Below are positions 14,038 through 22,664 of a DNA stretch of 32,872 bases, piece after piece (positions within the stretch are counted from its first letter, which is position 1; every line of letters begins with the position of its first letter). Both the position numbers and the translations under genes were made by a program. The notes beneath the pieces are model-generated. The model was not told the origin of the DNA. It searched no databases and saw only the letters and a list, made by a program, of their open reading frames with translations. Origin of the DNA: Ruminococcus sp. (lineage in GTDB: Bacteria; Bacillota; Clostridia; Oscillospirales; Acutalibacteraceae). Location: assembly GCA_023667385.1 (NCBI GenBank), contig JAMPAE010000004.1, positions 1 to 32,872 of the forward strand. Direction: 5' to 3'.

Positions 14038-14058
14038 TCATCCGCACCAAAAAAGGCA
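14038..14058 (+). repeat. attR, right 21-bp attachment core
   Basis: Exact copy of 4018-4038, the displaced end of tRNA-Leu. The five bases before it also resemble the tRNA (GTCCTA against GTCCCG). Confidence 0.9.
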
Positions 14059-14079
14059 CTTCTTAGGAAGTGCTTTTTT
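14056..14079 (+). terminator. Displaced original tRNA-Leu terminator
   Basis: GCACTTC (14056-14062) pairs with GAAGTGC (14067-14073), then six T. It follows attR directly, so before insertion it would have ended the tRNA transcript. Confidence 0.85.
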
Positions 14080-14430
14080 CAATGAATCTTGCCTTAGAAA
14101 AGTGAATAGCTGACGCTGAGAAATGCACTTCGTGCGTGAAATAAGCCTTGCCTGTTATTAGACGGTAATTTTATTTAGCTTTCCGTTTTAACGGAAAAAT
14201 TTCGTAATCGTCGTTAAGTGTATTTCATATAAATCACAGTGAAGCAAATTTAAACACCTGCCGGAGGTTAATGTCAGCAATGCCGGAGTTCTTTCCATGG
14301 TTTTCAATTGGCACTCATAGCCAGAACACGGAGAAAGTAATGCTCGTAGCTTACTTCTTATTTGTTAATTCTTTACTGAAAATATGTAGAGCGCTTATGG
14401 TAATATAATTACATTATTGGAGGGGTTACT
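14080..14430. other. 350-bp intergenic region
   Basis: No gene seen. A small hairpin CCGTTTTAACGG lies near 14183-14194, and TATAAT at 14404-14409 stands before the 14431 gene but without a clear -35 box. Confidence 0.5.
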
Positions 14431-14901
14431 GTGCTTGGTAATTTTGGCTTTTCTTATGTCGGGCTTGTTTATTTGCTGATGCTAATGCTTCCGAACGTTT
14501 TGTGGACGAAATTTAAGCCGGCTGGATATTCTGCTGAAAACGAAAACAAAATTTTGCTGGCGTTGGAACGTATTGGTGAAATTTTAGTAACCTGCTGTGC
14601 AGTTATTTTTTCTGATTTTAATTTGTACAGTCTGTCGGCATGGTCTTTGTGGCTTGCTGCGTCATTCATCCTGATGTTGATGTATGAAATTTGGTGGGTG
14701 CATTATTTCAGGAGCGAGCGCACAATGAGGGATTTTTACAGCAGCTTTTTTGGCATACCGGTTGCAGGCGCAACGCTGCCTGTGATTGTATTCTTCCTGC
14801 TTGGTATCTACGGCAGAGTAATTTGGCTTATGCTTGCCAGTGTGATTTTGGGCGTTGGACACATCGGCATACATTTGCAGCATAAGCGAGAGTTTGAGTA
14901 A
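14431..14901 (+). CDS. Conserved hypothetical membrane protein
   Basis: 156 residues with four or five membrane segments: about 3-24 (YVGLVYLLMLMLPNVLW), 45-65 (ERIGEILVTCCAVIFSDF), 70-90 (SLWLAASFILMLMYEIWWV), 112-132 (IPVAGATLPVIVFFLLGIYG) and 134-150. A charged NENKILLALERIGE loop and a basic C-terminus (LQHKREFE) suggest the C-terminus lies inside the cell. The GTG start is supported by GGAGGGG ending six bases upstream. No known functional motif. It stands alone: the element ends on the left and a small peptide gene follows on the right. Confidence 0.75.
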   Translation: MLGNFGFSYVGLVYLLMLMLPNVLWTKFKPAGYSAENENKILLALERIGEILVTCCAVIFSDFNLYSLSAWSLWLAASFILMLMYEIWWVHYFRSERTMRDFYSSFFGIPVAGATLPVIVFFLLGIYGRVIWLMLASVILGVGHIGIHLQHKREFE

Positions 14902-14941
14902 TGATACTTTGAATAGTTTTTAATTATTATTAAAAATCATC

Positions 14942-14970
14942 TTGCAATTTCACCAGATGCATGGTATAAT
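14942..14970 (+). promoter_or_regulatory. Strong promoter of the 33-residue peptide gene
   Basis: TTGCAA (14942-14947), 17 bp, TATAAT (14965-14970) with an extended -10 TGG before it; the predicted start is about 28 bases before ATG. Confidence 0.8.
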
Positions 14971-15004
14971 TTGCTCACATGAAACAAAGAAAAGAGGTGC
15001 GACC

Positions 15005-15106
15005 ATGGCTAACATCATCACAAAGTTTATTGATTTCATTCAGAGCATTGTTAAGTTCTTCCAGGATCTTGTTAAAGACATCCGCAACAAAAACGACGCT
15101 GAATAA
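15005..15106 (+). CDS. 33-residue amphipathic peptide, modulin-like
   Basis: The peptide begins MANIITKFIDFIQSIVKFFQ and continues DLVKDIRNKNDAE. Hydrophobic residues (I4, I5, F8, I9, F11, I12, I15, V16, F18, F19, L22, V23, I26) fall on one helical face and charged or polar residues on the other. It has no signal peptide and a net charge near zero. Size and pattern resemble staphylococcal delta-toxin and phenol-soluble modulins, a likeness of shape rather than proven homology. It is a real gene by its surroundings: an extended -10 promoter, AAGAGGTG seven bases before ATG and a terminator at once after the stop. It might be a secreted surfactant-like peptide, a membrane-acting toxin or a regulatory small protein. 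Confidence 0.75.
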   Translation: MANIITKFIDFIQSIVKFFQDLVKDIRNKNDAE

Positions 15107-15125
15107 TTCGATTTAAAAGAATAAA

Positions 15126-15164
15126 CCATCGAGAGTTTACTGCTGATCGATGGCTTTATTTTTT
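15126..15164 (+). terminator. Terminator of the peptide gene
   Basis: CCATCGA (15126-15132) pairs with TCGATGG (15147-15153), then CTTTATTTTTTT. Confidence 0.85.
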
Positions 15165-15249
15165 TGCGAGCTTAACAATGCTGCCTTTCTCGGCGGATAA
15201 TTGCTGAAAAATTGCAAAAATTCTGCCCGCCATACATCAAAAAACTGTA

Positions 15250-15290
15250 AAAAAATCGCCGCCCATGTTTTCACGAGCGGCGATTTTTTT
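15250..15290. terminator. Bidirectional terminator, mainly for the Ig-like repeat gene
   Basis: AAAAAATCGCCGC at about 15250-15262 pairs with GCGGCGATTTTTT at 15277-15289. It has runs of A and T on both sides and lies between two convergent genes. Confidence 0.85.
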
Positions 15291-18200
15291 TTATTCTTCT
15301 GTTTTGGAGGGTTCTTCCGGTGCTTCAATTGGTGGGTCAACAGGTGGTTCCGGCTCTTGCGGCTTTGTAACATTGATTGTGATTGTGCCGCTTGCACCGC
15401 CGATTGCTGCTGTTGCCGTAATGGTAACAGTTCCCTCAGCGAGGGCGGTGATTTCGCCGTTTGCTGAAACCGAAACGATGCTGCTGTCTGAGCTTGTCCA
15501 CATCAGGACTTTCTCGGTTGTGTTATCGGGAAGAACCGTTGCGTTGAGTTGTTTGGTTTCGCCGATTGTGAGGTTGATTTCGGCCTCATCGAACACAACC
15601 TGGTTTGCCGGCTGAGTAATTGTCAGAACACATTCAGCCTTGAATCCGCCATCGACCGTTTCTGCTGTAATTGTCACCGTACCGGCGTTAACGAAGCTTA
15701 CAATGCCGTTTTCAACGGTTGCAATGTTTTCATCGCTTGTTGACCACTTGACGTCGGTATTGTTTGCATCAGCAGGTGTAACTGTTGCCGTAAGCTGAGT
15801 CATGCTATCATAGATGTAAAGAGAATCGGAAGTCTGGTTCAGCGTGATGCCTGTGACCTTTCTCAGAACTTCAACTTTGCATTCGGCAAAAACGTTTTCA
15901 TTGATTGCAGAGATTGCGGTGATGGTTGCCGTACCTTTTGAAATTGCGGTTATGATGCCGTTTTCAACCTTTGCAACGCTTTCATCGCTTGACTTCCAGA
16001 TGACATCTTTGCTTTGTGCATCTTCGGGAAGTATTGCCGCCGTGAGTGTGGTCTGCTCATTTTCGGCAAGAGTCAATTCGTTTTCACTTATGGTAATACT
16101 TTCGGCGTTTTGCAAAATTGTGATTACACATTCAGCCTTGAAATCGCCATCTGCTGTTGTGGCAGTGACTGTCACAACGCCGGGGCGGATTGCAGTTACT
16201 GTGCCGGCTGAGTTGACCTGAGCAATTGTTGCATCGCCGCTGGACCATTTAACAGCCTTGTTTGTTGCGTCAGATGGAGAAACCGTTGCCGAAAGAGTGA
16301 TCTCATTGCCTGAAAGCATGGTCTTTTCGGTTTCAGCAAGTGTGATACCCGTTGCGGCTTCATAAACGCTGACGATACATTCAGCACTGATGCCGTTGTC
16401 ATTGGCTTTTGCTGTGATCACAGCTTCGCCGACTGCGATTGCCGTAACCGTGCCTGCTGCTGAAACCTGAGCAACTTCAGTGTTTGAGGAGCTCCATGTG
16501 ATTTCCTTGTTTGTTGCATTTTTCGGTGCAACTGCTGCGGTGAGCTCTGCTGTTTCGCCCCTTGCAATTGTCAGTGAAGTTTTATCAATTGTTACTGCTG
16601 TCACGTGCTGGAGGATGGTAACAGCGCAGCTTGCAGTTTTGCCGCCGTCTGCGGTTTTAACTGTGATTGTTGCTGTGCCTGCCTTCAATGCGCTGATTAC
16701 GCCTGACGCTGAAACAGTTGCAACTGACGAATCAGAGCTGCTCCAAGTGACGGCTTTGTTCGTTGCAGCGGTCGGATTAACTGTTGCTTTCAAGGTGAGT
16801 TTGTCGCCGGCATAGATTGTGCATTCGGTTTTGTCAAGCGCAATGCCTGCAACAGCCTGAGTGATTTTGACTGTGCATTTTGCAGTCAATCCGTTGCTTG
16901 TTTTTGCCGTGATTGTGACAGTACCGCCCTTGAGTGCTTTAACAACGCCTGATGAGTTGACTGTTGCAATGCTTGTGTTCGATGACGTCCAAGTGACCTT
17001 TTTGTTTGTGGTATCGGACGGAGTGATCGTTGCCGTGAGGGTGGAGGAGTTGCCCGCAATCATTGCAAGGCTTGCTTTGTTCAGCTTGATTGTTTTTGCT
17101 GCTTTTTCAACCTTAACAGTGCATTTTGCGGTTTTGCCGCCATCCGCAGTTTTAACAGTGATTGTGGTTGTGCCTGTTTTGAGCGGCGTGATGTTGCCGT
17201 CTGCATCAACCTTGGCAATTGAGCTGCTGCTTGATGTCCATGTGACATTTTTGTTTGATGCATCAGATGGAGCAACTGTTGCCTTTAGCGTTGTGCGCTT
17301 GTCAAGATAAAGCACAATGGAAGTCTGATTAAGCTTGACGCTTGTGACTTTTTTAACAACCTTGACAGTGCAGGTGGCTTTGAAGCTGCCGTCTGCCGAT
17401 GTTGCAGTGATTTTGGCGGTACCTTTCTTTACGCCCGTAACCGTTCCGTTTGAGGATACCTTTGCAATTGATGTGTTGCTGGATTTCCACGTGAGCGTTT
17501 TGTTTGTTGCATCTTTTGGATTGAAGGTTACGCTGAGCTTTGTTGTTTTGCCGACTTCAGCGGTGACTGATGTTTTTGCAAATGAAATACCTTTGAGCGG
17601 ACGCCTTGAGTTTACACTGCAAGTTGCCTTAAAGCTGCCGTCATTTGTTGTTGCCGTGATTTCGGCATAACCGGGCTTTTTGGTGGTTACCTTGCCTTTG
17701 GAATTGACAGTTGCAATTGATGTGTTGCTTGATGTCCACTTCACGGTTTTCACCGTTGCATCCTTTGGGCTGACCGTCGGAGTAAGAGTGAACGATTTTC
17801 CAACGTTGACCGTAACTGAAATTTTGTTGAGCTTAATTCCTGTTACCGGTTTTACAACCTGAACGGTACATTTTGCAACAACCTTTCCGCTTTGAGCTGT
17901 TGCCGTGATGGTTGCCTTGCCGAGTTTTACGCCTTTGACAACGCCCTTTGATGTGACGGTAACAACGCTCTTATCGCTTGTTGACCACTTCACGGTTTTG
18001 TCACTTGCGTTTGTGGGTTTAACAGTTGCCTTAATTGTATATGATTTGTTGACGCCGATATATACAGTCTTTTTGCTGAGTGTTAAGGAGGTTACGGGCT
18101 GCTTAACCGTGATTCTGCAGGTTGCAAGTGCTTTGCCATCGCCTGATTTTGCGGTGATTGTTGCTGTGCCTGCCGCAACAGCAGTGACCTTGCCTTTGGA

Positions 18201-21200
18201 ATTAACGGTTGCGATCTTTTTGTTTGATGAGCTCCATTTGATTGTTTTGTCAGAAGCTGTTGATGGTTTTACCGAAGCGGTGAGCGTTTTTGATGCACCC
18301 GCCTGAAGTGTCAGCGAGGTATAGTTGATGCTGACCCCGGTTGCAAGCTGAACAACTTCAACCATGCAGTCGGCAGATAAGCCTGAATCCTTTGATGTTG
18401 CAGTGATGATGGTTGCGCCGATTTTAAGTGCAGTAATTTGACCTGCCGAGTTAACAGTGGCAACCTTTTTATCACTTGATTTCCAAGTAACTGTTTTGTT
18501 TGTTGCGGATTCGGGCAAAACAGTTGCGGTCAAAATTTTGGTTTCACCTTTCGGTATTTTCAAAACATTCGCACTGAGCGTGACTCCTGACGATGAATTG
18601 AAAATGGTGACTTTGCATGATGCGCTGTAGCCGCCGTCATTTGTTGTTGCCGTGATGGTTGCGGTTCCGGCTTTAACGCCTGTGACAACGCCTGATGAGT
18701 TGACCTTTGCAATGGCAGTATTGCTTGATTTCCATGTCACCTTTTTGTTTGATGCATCAGATGGGGAAACCGTTGCAGTGAGTGTTTTTGACTGACCGTT
18801 TGCAACTTTAATCGTTGAAGCACTGAGCTTTACTCCTGTTGCTTTTTGCGTAACAGTGACGGTGCATTTTGCAGTGAAATTGCCGTCTTTTGATTTTGCG
18901 GTGATGACAGCTTTGCCGGTTTTGACGCCCTTAACAACACCCTTTGAAGTTACGGTTGCAATGCTGCTGTCGCTTGTTGTCCATGTGACGCCCTTTTCAC
19001 TTGCGTTGTTTGGGTTAAAAGTTGTGTCAAGCGTTGCTTGCTTGCCTTTTGCAAGTGAAAGAGTTTTTGATGAAAGTGAAATGCCTTTCACATCAACCTT
19101 TTTAACCACCTTAACCGTGCACTTTGAGGTGTAACCGCCGTCTGCGGTTTTAACCGTGATGATTGCCGAACCTGTTGCAATTGCAGTGACAGCGCCCTTT
19201 GATGAAACAGTGGCAACCTTTGTGTTTGATGATGACCAGGTTACGTTTTGGTTTGTTGCGGTTGACGGAGTGATGGTTGCTTTGAGTGTGTATACTTGGG
19301 AAGTATAAAGCGTTGCGCTTGTTTTGCTTAAATCGACGGTTGAAACTTTTTGTGTGACCGTGATTTTGCAGGTTGCGCTTTGTCCGCCGCTTGATTTTGC
19401 GGTGATGGTGCAGCTTCCGCCTGCAACGGCAGTCACAACGCCTGAAGATGAAACTTTTGCAACCTTTGTGTTTGATGAACTCCACTTAACGGTTTTGTCC
19501 GTTGCATTTGTTGGAGCAAGCGTCGCCTTGAGCGAATAGGTCTTTCCTGCGGCAACGGTTGCTGAGGCTTTGCTGAGCTTAATTGAGGTTGTTTTGATGA
19601 CAACAGTCACAACGCAGTTAGCTTTGTAGCCGCCGTCGGCAGTTGTGCAGGTGATTGTTGCTGTGCCGACTTTTTTCGGCTTTACAACGCCTGAAGATGA
19701 AACTGTTGCAACGGCTGTGTTGCTTGATTTCCATGTTACTTTTTTGTTTGAAGCATATGATGGGTTAAAAGTTGGCTTCAGCGTCACTTCCTGCTTGACG
19801 TCAATTGTTTTTTTTGCGGTGAGAGAAACGCCTTTTACGGGAGCAGTGACAGTCACCTTGCAGGTTGCAGATTTTCCGGTACCGTCGAGTGCGGTTGCCC
19901 TGATGGTTGCCGTACCCGGATATTTTGCGGTGATTTTTCCGCTTGATGAAACGGTGGCAACCTTTGTGTTTGATGATGACCAAGAAACATTGTTATATTT
20001 GCTGCCGTCAGAGGTTTTGACGGTTGCAGTGAGAGTTGCGGTTTTGGTTACATTGAGCGACTGAGATGTTTTGTTAAGGCTGACGGAAGATGCTTTTTCA
20101 GCAACCCTGACAGTGCAGTTTGCCGTGAGGTTTGAGCCATCCTGAGTTTTTGCAATGATGGTTGTTGTGCCGTTGCTTTTCGGAATCAGAACGCCGGCAT
20201 AGTTCACATCGCACACATCAGGATTTGAAGATGTCCATGTCAAAACCTGGTTTCCTGCGTTTGCAGGCTTGATGGTTGCTGTCAGTTTTGCGTTTGTTTT
20301 GTCAGGATTAATGACCTTATATGATTCTGAAATTGAGAGGAAATTGATCAGAGGTTTAACTTCAACCGTGAATGAGCCGCTTTTGCTGCTACCGTCTGTG
20401 GTTGAATATGAAATTTTTGTTTTACCTGCTTTGAGAGCAGTGATTTTTGCCGTAACAACTGCGCCGCTGATTTTATCTGCTTTAACAGTTGCAATTTTCG
20501 GGTCGCTGCTGATCCATTTGAAATCCTTCACACTTGCGTCAGCAGGAGAAACCGTGACCTTGAAGGTTGTTGTTTCATTGACTGTCAGAGGCAGCGAGCC
20601 GTTGACAAGCTGAGTGTTGACCTTGATTGAAGTGATTTCGGTTAATTTGTTGACCGTAACCTTGCAGGTTGCTTTATATTGATTGCTGCCTGCTTTAGCA
20701 GTGACAGAAATCGTTGTTGAACCTGCTTTTTTTGCGGTAACCTTACCTGAATCGTTAACAGAAGCAACGCTTGAGTTTGATGAATCCCAGGTGTAAATTA
20801 CGGTGTCGGTTGTGCTTGCACTTGAATCCTTGCCGATTGCCTTTGCAGTGAGGGTGAATGACTGCGATTCATAAAGAGTGTTGCTTGTTTTTGAAAGTGT
20901 AACTCCGCCGAGCGGATTAAGCGTTGTGATTTTGCAGGTTGCACTGTGACCGTTTGATGTTGCAGTGATGACAACACCGTTTTTGCTGTATCCCCTGACG
21001 GTTACAAGGCCGCTTGCATTCACTGTTGCAATGCTTTCGCTGCTTGATTTCCAGGTAACGGGGTCGGCTGCATTTTTCGGGTTAAGCGTTGCGGTGAGCT
21101 GAACCGTTGAATCAACGCCTGCGGTTGCGGCAGTTTGGCTGAGCGAAATGCTTTTTGTGTGATATTTAAGGCCGGAGATTGCATTCTTCAAGCTCGCTTC

Positions 21201-21476
21201 AATTTTATCAATATAGCTTTGGCTGAAAGAATCGGGATTTTCAAGAATCTCCGCCGCACTGTTATACCAAATTTCAAGAGTTTCAGTGTCTGTATACTGA
21301 CTCCATTCTGATTTAGGCACACTGTCATAAAGTTTTTTCAGCTCTGTGACGTCAACGCCGCTTTCAGTGTCTGCGGCATTTGCCGTAAGTCCCGTTATTT
21401 CTCCGAAAGGAGTGACGGGCAGGCACGAGAAAAGCATCACGGCACAAAGAAGAAAAGCAAGTCCTCTGTTTTTCAT
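15291..21476 (-). CDS. Giant secreted protein with 23 bacterial Ig-like (BIG_2) repeats
   Basis: 2061 residues. A signal peptide (residues 1-35, cleavage near TANAAD) and a short helical FIVAR-like region (about 38-105, YDSVPKSEWSQYTDTETLE) precede a chain of about 80-90-residue domains. Each domain has the BIG_2 marks: L-x-A-T-x-x-P-x-x-A, VTWKSSNTxIATV, GxVTAxxxGTATITA, and a final CxVTV. I count 23 W-(S/T)SS units. The tail is Pro/Glu-rich (PQEPEPPVDPPIEAPEEPS) with no LPXTG or membrane anchor, so it is probably released or held by other means. Most repeats have one conserved Cys in the last strand. GGAGGTAA precedes the ATG, and TTGACA-17-TATAAT lies 90 bases upstream. Such proteins are usually adhesins or surface scaffolds. 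Confidence 0.95.
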   Translation of the reverse strand: MKNRGLAFLLCAVMLFSCLPVTPFGEITGLTANAADTESGVDVTELKKLYDSVPKSEWSQYTDTETLEIWYNSAAEILENPDSFSQSYIDKIEASLKNAISGLKYHTKSISLSQTAATAGVDSTVQLTATLNPKNAADPVTWKSSSESIATVNASGLVTVRGYSKNGVVITATSNGHSATCKITTLNPLGGVTLSKTSNTLYESQSFTLTAKAIGKDSSASTTDTVIYTWDSSNSSVASVNDSGKVTAKKAGSTTISVTAKAGSNQYKATCKVTVNKLTEITSIKVNTQLVNGSLPLTVNETTTFKVTVSPADASVKDFKWISSDPKIATVKADKISGAVVTAKITALKAGKTKISYSTTDGSSKSGSFTVEVKPLINFLSISESYKVINPDKTNAKLTATIKPANAGNQVLTWTSSNPDVCDVNYAGVLIPKSNGTTTIIAKTQDGSNLTANCTVRVAEKASSVSLNKTSQSLNVTKTATLTATVKTSDGSKYNNVSWSSSNTKVATVSSSGKITAKYPGTATIRATALDGTGKSATCKVTVTAPVKGVSLTAKKTIDVKQEVTLKPTFNPSYASNKKVTWKSSNTAVATVSSSGVVKPKKVGTATITCTTADGGYKANCVVTVVIKTTSIKLSKASATVAAGKTYSLKATLAPTNATDKTVKWSSSNTKVAKVSSSGVVTAVAGGSCTITAKSSGGQSATCKITVTQKVSTVDLSKTSATLYTSQVYTLKATITPSTATNQNVTWSSSNTKVATVSSKGAVTAIATGSAIITVKTADGGYTSKCTVKVVKKVDVKGISLSSKTLSLAKGKQATLDTTFNPNNASEKGVTWTTSDSSIATVTSKGVVKGVKTGKAVITAKSKDGNFTAKCTVTVTQKATGVKLSASTIKVANGQSKTLTATVSPSDASNKKVTWKSSNTAIAKVNSSGVVTGVKAGTATITATTNDGGYSASCKVTIFNSSSGVTLSANVLKIPKGETKILTATVLPESATNKTVTWKSSDKKVATVNSAGQITALKIGATIITATSKDSGLSADCMVEVVQLATGVSINYTSLTLQAGASKTLTASVKPSTASDKTIKWSSSNKKIATVNSKGKVTAVAAGTATITAKSGDGKALATCRITVKQPVTSLTLSKKTVYIGVNKSYTIKATVKPTNASDKTVKWSTSDKSVVTVTSKGVVKGVKLGKATITATAQSGKVVAKCTVQVVKPVTGIKLNKISVTVNVGKSFTLTPTVSPKDATVKTVKWTSSNTSIATVNSKGKVTTKKPGYAEITATTNDGSFKATCSVNSRRPLKGISFAKTSVTAEVGKTTKLSVTFNPKDATNKTLTWKSSNTSIAKVSSNGTVTGVKKGTAKITATSADGSFKATCTVKVVKKVTSVKLNQTSIVLYLDKRTTLKATVAPSDASNKNVTWTSSSSSIAKVDADGNITPLKTGTTTITVKTADGGKTAKCTVKVEKAAKTIKLNKASLAMIAGNSSTLTATITPSDTTNKKVTWTSSNTSIATVNSSGVVKALKGGTVTITAKTSNGLTAKCTVKITQAVAGIALDKTECTIYAGDKLTLKATVNPTAATNKAVTWSSSDSSVATVSASGVISALKAGTATITVKTADGGKTASCAVTILQHVTAVTIDKTSLTIARGETAELTAAVAPKNATNKEITWSSSNTEVAQVSAAGTVTAIAVGEAVITAKANDNGISAECIVSVYEAATGITLAETEKTMLSGNEITLSATVSPSDATNKAVKWSSGDATIAQVNSAGTVTAIRPGVVTVTATTADGDFKAECVITILQNAESITISENELTLAENEQTTLTAAILPEDAQSKDVIWKSSDESVAKVENGIITAISKGTATITAISAINENVFAECKVEVLRKVTGITLNQTSDSLYIYDSMTQLTATVTPADANNTDVKWSTSDENIATVENGIVSFVNAGTVTITAETVDGGFKAECVLTITQPANQVVFDEAEINLTIGETKQLNATVLPDNTTEKVLMWTSSDSSIVSVSANGEITALAEGTVTITATAAIGGASGTITINVTKPQEPEPPVDPPIEAPEEPSKTEE

Positions 21477-21576
21477 AATGATTTACCTCCGTAAAACAAA
21501 TTGATTGGCGGATAAGCTCCGCATGAAATCACCATAAGCTTTTGAAAACTCAAAGTGATATAAAAAGTCAATAGTA

Positions 21577-21605
21577 ATTATAATAGAAAAATAAGCGAGT
21601 GTCAA
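21577..21605 (-). promoter_or_regulatory. Consensus promoter of the Ig-like repeat gene
   Basis: On the minus strand TTGACA (21605-21600), 17 bp, TATAAT (21582-21577). Confidence 0.85.
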
Positions 21606-21622
21606 CCAAACAAATCTATGAG

Positions 21623-21651
21623 TTGAAAAAGTTTACAATTTGTGATAAAAT
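21623..21651 (+). promoter_or_regulatory. Probable promoter of the exonuclease gene
   Basis: TTGAAA (21623-21628), 17 bp, TAAAAT (21646-21651), giving a leader of about 100 bases. Confidence 0.5.
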
Positions 21652-21761
21652 CAGTAAAACTCGCTTTAAAGATACGCAACAATTTTAAGAATTTTTGAAG
21701 AAAGGAGTGTCTGCGGCACGGCGGAAAAAGGTTTGGTGTCGGCTGCAGCACATATATTATA

Positions 21762-22520
21762 ATGAAAAAGATGATTTCATGGAACGTGAACGGAATCAGA
21801 GCCTGCGTTCAAAAAGGCTTTATGGATTCATTCAAAGAGCTTGATGCTGACATTTTCTGCCTTCAGGAAACGAAGCTTCAGCAGGGGCAAATCAACCTTG
21901 AGCTTGACGGCTATCATCAATATTGGAACTATGCTGAACGCAAGGGCTACTCCGGCACGGCGATTTTCACAAAAGAAGAGCCGATTGCAGTTTTCAACGG
22001 CATGGATATTGCCGAACACGACACCGAGGGCAGGCTGATTACCCTTGAATTTGAAAATTACTATTTCATCACTTGTTATACACCCAATGCCCAAGACGGA
22101 CTTAAAAGAATCGAATACAGAATGAAGTGGGAAGATGATTTCCGTGAGTACCTCAAATCGCTTGACAGAAACAAGCCTGTCATTTTCTGCGGAGACCTCA
22201 ACGTTGCGCACAACGAGATTGACCTGAAAAATCCAAAAACAAACAGAGGTAATCCCGGATTTTCCGATGAAGAAAGGGGCAAGTTCGGTGAACTGCTGAG
22301 CAGCGGTTTTGTTGACACTTTCCGCCATCTTTATCCCGACCTCACAGATGCTTATTCATGGTGGAGCTATCGCTTCAAAGCACGTGAAAAAAACGTTGGA
22401 TGGAGAATTGACTATTTTGTTGTTTCCGAGCGTATTGCCGATAGCATTAAAGAAGCAAAAATTCACCCTGAAATTTTCGGCTCAGATCATTGCCCTGTTG
22501 AGTTGGATATTGAGATATAA
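21762..22520 (+). CDS. xth: Exodeoxyribonuclease III / AP endonuclease (ExoA type)
   Basis: 252 residues, normal for the family. It repairs abasic sites and removes 3' blocks in base-excision repair. Motifs are complete: MISWNVNGIRA with the metal-binding Asn, LQETKL (catalytic Glu), YTPNAQ with the active-site Tyr, GDLNVAHNEIDL (Asp and Asn), and SDHCPVELDI (Asp-His pair). WRIDYFVVS is also conserved. The start is uncertain: no ribosome site stands directly before ATG 21762 or the alternative ATG 21771, while AAAGGAG lies about 55 bases upstream. The gene is divergent from the Ig-like protein and followed by the toxin-antitoxin candidate. Confidence 0.97.
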   Translation: MKKMISWNVNGIRACVQKGFMDSFKELDADIFCLQETKLQQGQINLELDGYHQYWNYAERKGYSGTAIFTKEEPIAVFNGMDIAEHDTEGRLITLEFENYYFITCYTPNAQDGLKRIEYRMKWEDDFREYLKSLDRNKPVIFCGDLNVAHNEIDLKNPKTNRGNPGFSDEERGKFGELLSSGFVDTFRHLYPDLTDAYSWWSYRFKAREKNVGWRIDYFVVSERIADSIKEAKIHPEIFGSDHCPVELDIEI

Positions 22521-22546
22521 AATGCAAAAAAAGACAACACTCTGAC

Positions 22547-22576
22547 TTGACAAAGTGCTGATACGTAATATATAAT
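22547..22576 (+). promoter_or_regulatory. Promoter of the antitoxin RNA candidate
   Basis: TTGACA (22547-22552), 18 bp, TATAAT (22571-22576), a perfect match in both boxes. Confidence 0.85.
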
Positions 22577-22582
22577 AAGCAT

Positions 22583-22664
22583 AGGGAGAACTGTTATAGC
22601 AGTTATGTTCTCAAGTTGCAATTAAAAAATAACCGCACTTTTGGAACTTGGGCGGTTATTTTTT
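22583..22664 (+). ncRNA. Candidate type I antitoxin RNA (convergent antisense)
   Basis: It starts about 7 bases after TATAAT with AGGGAGAACUG, contains a 5' hairpin (AACTG/CAGTT, GAGAA/TTCTC) and ends at the shared terminator 22624-22664. No open frame with a ribosome site. Its last part is complementary to the 3' end of the small toxin mRNA, including its stop codon, and its 5' part (22583-22612) resembles the mRNA leader at 22867-22832. This matches convergent type I systems such as txpA/RatA and par. Confidence 0.6.
22624..22664. terminator. Bidirectional terminator shared by toxin mRNA and antisense RNA
   Basis: A perfect 13-bp stem AAAAAATAACCGC (22624-22636)/22652-22664, loop of 15, A/T runs on both sides. 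The stop codon of the minus-strand gene lies in the stem. Confidence 0.9.

Larger units (their letters stand above)
4018..14058. mobile_element. Integrative (probably mobilizable) element of about 10 kb in tRNA-Leu
   Basis: Bounded by a 21-bp direct repeat starting TCATCCGCACC and ending AAGGCA at 4018-4038 and 14038-14058, giving a unit of 10,020 bp. It carries a tyrosine integrase next to the right end, an excisionase-like gene, a HUH replication protein, a sigma factor, an antirepressor and defence-type cargo. No relaxase, coupling protein or type IV secretion gene is visible, so it is more like a mobilizable or self-replicating element than a conjugative one, and there are no phage structural genes. 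Its short motif GCCCTCAT is absent from the flanks. Confidence 0.9.

Noticed and set aside
4018..14058. The element as a prophage
   Set aside because: It has an antirepressor, integrase and excisionase, but no capsid, terminase, tail or lysis genes in 10 kb.
15291..21476. Regular repeats suggesting a CRISPR-like or tandem-repeat array, and many long open frames on the opposite strand
   Set aside because: The periodicity follows the roughly 255-270-bp Ig-like domains of one protein. The opposite-strand frames are shadows of its codon use, with no ribosome sites or families.
21711..21761. CTG-initiated N-terminal extension of exonuclease III with a nearby AGGAG
   Set aside because: The frame is open, but the added residues do not look like the family, which starts at M-x-x-ISWNVNG, and the spacing to the ribosome site is too short.
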